A DNA stretch of 64,000 bases from an uncultured Paraprevotella sp. (GTDB lineage Bacteria > Bacteroidota > Bacteroidia > Bacteroidales > Bacteroidaceae). Positions within the stretch are counted from its first letter, which is position 1; the number at the start of each line of letters is the position of its first letter. Positions 61,289-64,000 of this stretch are shown here, one piece after another. Under the pieces are notes generated by a model. That model was not told the origin of the DNA. It was given only the letters and a program-made list of their open reading frames with translations, and made no database searches. Where the stretch lies: NCBI GenBank assembly GCA_944319925.1, contig CALUFQ010000002.1, forward strand, positions 31,680-95,679, written 5' to 3'. The position numbers were made by a program, and so were the translations under genes.

Positions 61289-63763
61289 TTAAGCTTCCGT
61301 GATTTTGTAACCTTCCTCCTCCAACACGGCTTGCAGTTCTTCCACGGGCTTCACCGTCCCGTCAAATTCGATGACGGCGGCGGGCGGGTCGAGGGTTACG
61401 GTGGCGTGTACGCCTTCGATGCTGTTCAACGCCTTTTCCACGTGCATGCGGCAATGGTTGCACATCATGCCTTCCACTTTATATTCCTTTTTCATATCGG
61501 TATTGGGTTTTGAAGTTTGAATGTTTGCTTTTCCTTGCAAGCGTACCCGGCGCAGGCGCAGGCTGTTCGTCACCACGCTCACGCTGCTCATGGCCATGGC
61601 GGCTCCGCCAATCATCGGGTTGAGCAGGAAACCGCATACGGGATAGAGCACACCGGCGGCGACGGGCACTCCGATGGTGTTGTAGATGAAGGCCCAGAAC
61701 AGGTTTTGCCGGATGGTGCGTACCGTGGCGGCGGAGAGCCGGATAGCTTCCGGAATCTTGCAGAGGTCGGACGAGATAATTGTTATTTGGGCCACGTCCA
61801 TGGCGATGTCGCTACCCCGTCCCATGGCGATGCTGAGGTCGGCGCAGGCCAGGGCGGCACTGTCGTTGATGCCGTCGCCGGCCATGGCCACTTTGTGCCC
61901 TTCGCGTTGCAAGGATGCGATGAAGTCGGCTTTGTCGGCCGGCGACACCTCGGCGCGGTAGTGGCGGATGCCCGTCTCGGCGGCGACGCGCGCGGCGGTG
62001 GTGGCGTTGTCGCCCGTGAGCATGTACACTTCGATGCCCATATCTTGCAATTCTTTCACGGCTTGGCGCGAAGTGGCTTTCACACGGTCGGTGATGGCCA
62101 CGGTTGCCAGGACATGGTTTTCGTCGGCAAAGAAGACCACGGTCTGTCCTGCAGCGGCCATCCGGTCGGCGGCGGTTTGGAATTTTTGCCCCATGGTGAT
62201 GTGGTTTTCTTCCATCAATTTGCGGTTGCCCGCGTAATATACTTTATTATTATAGCGGCATTTTGTCCCTTTCCCGGTGAGGCTTTCAAAGTCGGCCACA
62301 GGCAATGCCTGTCCGTTGAGATGGGTGGATATGGCTTCGGCCAGTGGATGTTCGGACAGTGCTTCCAAACTGTAGAACACATCAGCTGCGTCGTTTGCGT
62401 CCTTGTCGTCCCATACGACTTCAGTCACCATGGGATGCCCTTCCGTCAGTGTGCCCGTCTTGTCCACCATGAGGATGTCTATCTTGCGGGCGGCCTCCAG
62501 GCTTTCCGCGTCCTTGATGAGGATGCCCCGTTCCGCACCTTTGCCGATGCCCACCATGATGGCCGTGGGCGTGGCCAGCCCGAGGGCGCAGGGACAGGCG
62601 ATGATGAGTACCGTGACGAGGGCCAGCAGGCCGTGGGTGAAACCGTTTTCGGGCGCAAAGGCCCACCAGCAGGCGAACGAGAGCACGGCGATGGCGATGA
62701 TGGTGGGCACAAATACCGCCGCGATTTTGTCCACGAGCCGTTGCACGGGGGCTTTGCTGCCTTGTGCGTCCTGCACGAGGCGAATGATGCGGGCCAAGGT
62801 GGTGTCCGCTCCCACTTTTTCGGCGCGGAAACGCAGGATGCCGCGCTGGTTGATGGTGCCGGCGAACACCTGTGATCCTTCTTTTTTGGCTACGGGGACG
62901 GGTTCACCGCTCAGCATGCTTTCGTCAATGTAAGAACTGCCGGAGACGACCGTACCGTCCACGGCTATGCGTTCGCCCGGCTTGGCCATCACGGTCTGCC
63001 CTTTCCGGATGTCCTTGATGGAAATCTCGGCGGTGTGTCCGTCTTCTCCGGTGACGATGGTGGCCGTCCGGGGTTGCAACCCCATCAGTTTCTTGATGGC
63101 GGCCGAGGTGTTTCCTTTGGCGCGTTCTTCCAGCAGGCATCCCAGCAGGATGAAGGCGATGATGACGCTGGCAGCCTCGAAATAGACGTGCGGTTCCACG
63201 CCTCGCCGCGTCCAGAATTCCGGGAAAAAGAGGTTGAAGACGCTGAACAGATAGGCCACGAGTGTGCTGTTGGACACCAATGTGTCCATGTTGGCCGACC
63301 CGTGGCGCAGTTGTTTCCAGGCATTGACGTGGAAATCGCATCCGAACCAAAAGACCACCGGCGTGGCCAACAGCCAGGACACCCACCCGGCATAAGCCCA
63401 GTCCATGAAGCCCATCCCGATGACGGCCACGGGCAGGGCCAGCGTGATGGCTCCGATCGTGCGTCGCTTCAGCCGGCGGTATTTTTCGTCGTGCGCCTGT
63501 TCCGCGCGGTCTTCCATCTGCCGGCGGTCGCCTTCGATGACCAGTCCGTATCCCGCTTCCTGCAATGCTTCTTGCAGCTGTTCCGGCGAGCACACCGCCG
63601 GGTCGTATTCCACGGTGGCGGTGGCCGCCGCATAGTTCACCGCCGCCGAGCAGACGCCCGGCTGTCGGTTGAGCGTCTTGTCCACCCGCACGGCGCAAGC
63701 GGCACAGCTCATGTCCAATACGGGGAAAGTCCGTTTCTCCATCTGTTTCTTTTCCGTAGCCAT
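61289..63763 (-). CDS. copA: Copper-exporting P-type ATPase with a C-terminal CopZ-like domain
   Basis: ATP-driven Cu(I) exporter of the inner membrane. From 63763 it has 824 residues: N-terminal metal-binding domain with CAAC (20-23), about eight helices, the TGE-type actuator loop (SGEPVPV), the transmembrane metal site Cys390-Pro-Cys392, the phosphorylated Asp434 in DKTGT, the HP motif and GDGINDSAALA. The last 68 residues (from Met757) form a second HMA domain with CNHC (768-771). The first possible ATG (63787) lies upstream of the predicted transcription start, so I use 63763. Beside a probable CopY/BlaI regulator. Confidence 0.93.
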   Translation of the reverse strand: MATEKKQMEKRTFPVLDMSCAACAVRVDKTLNRQPGVCSAAVNYAAATATVEYDPAVCSPEQLQEALQEAGYGLVIEGDRRQMEDRAEQAHDEKYRRLKRRTIGAITLALPVAVIGMGFMDWAYAGWVSWLLATPVVFWFGCDFHVNAWKQLRHGSANMDTLVSNSTLVAYLFSVFNLFFPEFWTRRGVEPHVYFEAASVIIAFILLGCLLEERAKGNTSAAIKKLMGLQPRTATIVTGEDGHTAEISIKDIRKGQTVMAKPGERIAVDGTVVSGSSYIDESMLSGEPVPVAKKEGSQVFAGTINQRGILRFRAEKVGADTTLARIIRLVQDAQGSKAPVQRLVDKIAAVFVPTIIAIAVLSFACWWAFAPENGFTHGLLALVTVLIIACPCALGLATPTAIMVGIGKGAERGILIKDAESLEAARKIDILMVDKTGTLTEGHPMVTEVVWDDKDANDAADVFYSLEALSEHPLAEAISTHLNGQALPVADFESLTGKGTKCRYNNKVYYAGNRKLMEENHITMGQKFQTAADRMAAAGQTVVFFADENHVLATVAITDRVKATSRQAVKELQDMGIEVYMLTGDNATTAARVAAETGIRHYRAEVSPADKADFIASLQREGHKVAMAGDGINDSAALACADLSIAMGRGSDIAMDVAQITIISSDLCKIPEAIRLSAATVRTIRQNLFWAFIYNTIGVPVAAGVLYPVCGFLLNPMIGGAAMAMSSVSVVTNSLRLRRVRLQGKANIQTSKPNTDMKKEYKVEGMMCNHCRMHVEKALNSIEGVHATVTLDPPAAVIEFDGTVKPVEELQAVLEEEGYKITEA

Positions 63764-63789
63764 TGCTTTCCTTTCTTCTTTTTCCACTG

Positions 63790-63797
63790 CAAAGTTA
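63790..63797 (-). promoter_or_regulatory. -7 promoter box of copA
   Basis: TAACTTTG on the minus strand, 27 bases before the chosen copA start. Confidence 0.6.
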
Positions 63798-63890
63798 CGC
63801 TTTCCCCGCCGGATTTTCTTATAGAATTATGGCTCGTTTTTACATCTTTCTTGGGTTTCTGCCGCTTCGCGTTCTAATTACTGTTAATGA

Positions 63891-63917
63891 TAGTAGTTCT
63901 ACTAAATGTTTTAGTAG
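63891..63917. promoter_or_regulatory. Operator-like overlapping palindromes (TAGTAG/CTACTA)
   Basis: TAGTAG-TT-CTACTA (63891-63904) overlaps CTACTAAA-TGT-TTTAGTAG (63899-63917), both perfect. TACTA/TAGTA palindromes are typical of BlaI/MecI/CopY-family sites. They lie between the copA promoter and the start of the partial gene, about 20 bases before its -7 box. Confidence 0.6.
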
Positions 63918-63937
63918 CTCGTTTGGAAAGTTTTTCT

Positions 63938-63945
63938 TAGCTTTG
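63938..63945 (+). promoter_or_regulatory. -7 promoter box of the partial regulator gene
   Basis: TAGCTTTG, 30 bases before the ATG at 63976 and directly downstream of the operator-like palindromes. Confidence 0.5.
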
Positions 63946-63975
63946 CGGAGTAAACAGATAAAAGGCATACGCGAT

Positions 63976-64000
63976 ATGAAAAGCTTGACATTGAAAGAAA
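63976..64000 (+). CDS. Start of a probable BlaI/MecI/CopY-family regulator (truncated by the window)
   Basis: Only eight codons are visible (MKSLTLKE). BlaI/MecI/CopY-type repressors of Bacteroidales commonly start with M-K-x-L-T-x-K-E, and the operator-like palindromes upstream fit. The identity is inference from very little sequence. Confidence 0.45.

Overview
The window looks like a chromosome segment of a gut-type Bacteroidales bacterium, most likely Prevotellaceae-like. The basis is TAnnTTTG -7 promoter boxes (several with TTG 19-20 bases upstream), near-absence of Shine-Dalgarno sequences, a PorE-like type IX secretion protein, a TonB-receptor-type outer-membrane protein, a phosphate-selective porin, and a methylmalonyl-CoA/propionate module with a sodium-pumping decarboxylase. 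GC is around or above half in most genes; a few genes are visibly more AT-rich. I see no rRNA, tRNA, CRISPR, phage or transposase gene.

Layout. 0.1-5.1 kb: Lrp-type regulator, a membrane protein-thyA-folA operon, an rRNA m5C methyltransferase, and a phosphatase-like protein lacking its nucleophile. 5.1-6.9 kb: gene-free mosaic of repeats. 6.9-15.5 kb: secreted double-GH43 protein, a large multidomain lyase-like protein and a PorE-like lipoprotein. 15.9-25.8 kb: topB, a CPA1 antiporter, mutBA, and an AspT/YidE-type transporter. 25.9-32.0 kb: TonB-receptor-like barrel with a small exported protein, a phosphodiesterase, a cytidylate-kinase-like protein, and a MATE exporter. 32.2-36.4 kb: mmdA, a lamin-tail/OadG fusion, a biotin carrier and mmdB. 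36.4-37.4 kb: second repeat mosaic. 37.6-42.0 kb: mnmA, xseA, xseB, ilvE and a DUF975-like membrane protein. 42.2-46.7 kb: AT-rich MFS gene, a PTS galactitol-type IIC gene with no PTS partner in the window, a KduI with a signal peptide, and a PepSY-like protein. 46.9-50.0 kb: cytochrome c assembly pair and a three-heme peroxidase. 50.0-54.5 kb: phosphate-selective porin, four-repeat lamin-tail lipoprotein, phytase-like esterase. 54.7-59.3 kb: amidase, a small inverted-repeat element, MFS exporter, Mrp/ApbC ATPase, trmB. 59.4-60.3 kb: third repeat mosaic with a MITE-like element. 60.4-64.0 kb: flavodoxin/ferredoxin protein, CopA with a fused CopZ-like tail, and the start of a probable BlaI/CopY regulator.

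How the genes fit together. mutBA and the mmd operon are two parts of succinate-to-propionate metabolism with Na+ export. The secreted GH43 and lyase-like proteins lie beside a type IX secretion gene, and the IIC-KduI pair would handle unsaturated uronates of the kind lyases release; these links are inference. ccsBA can mature the three-heme peroxidase. The porin operon looks like organophosphate uptake. The most unusual points are the modular intergenic repeat family, the exported KduI next to an orphan IIC, the lamin-tail/OadG fusion, the pseudo-phosphatase, and the CopA-CopZ fusion.
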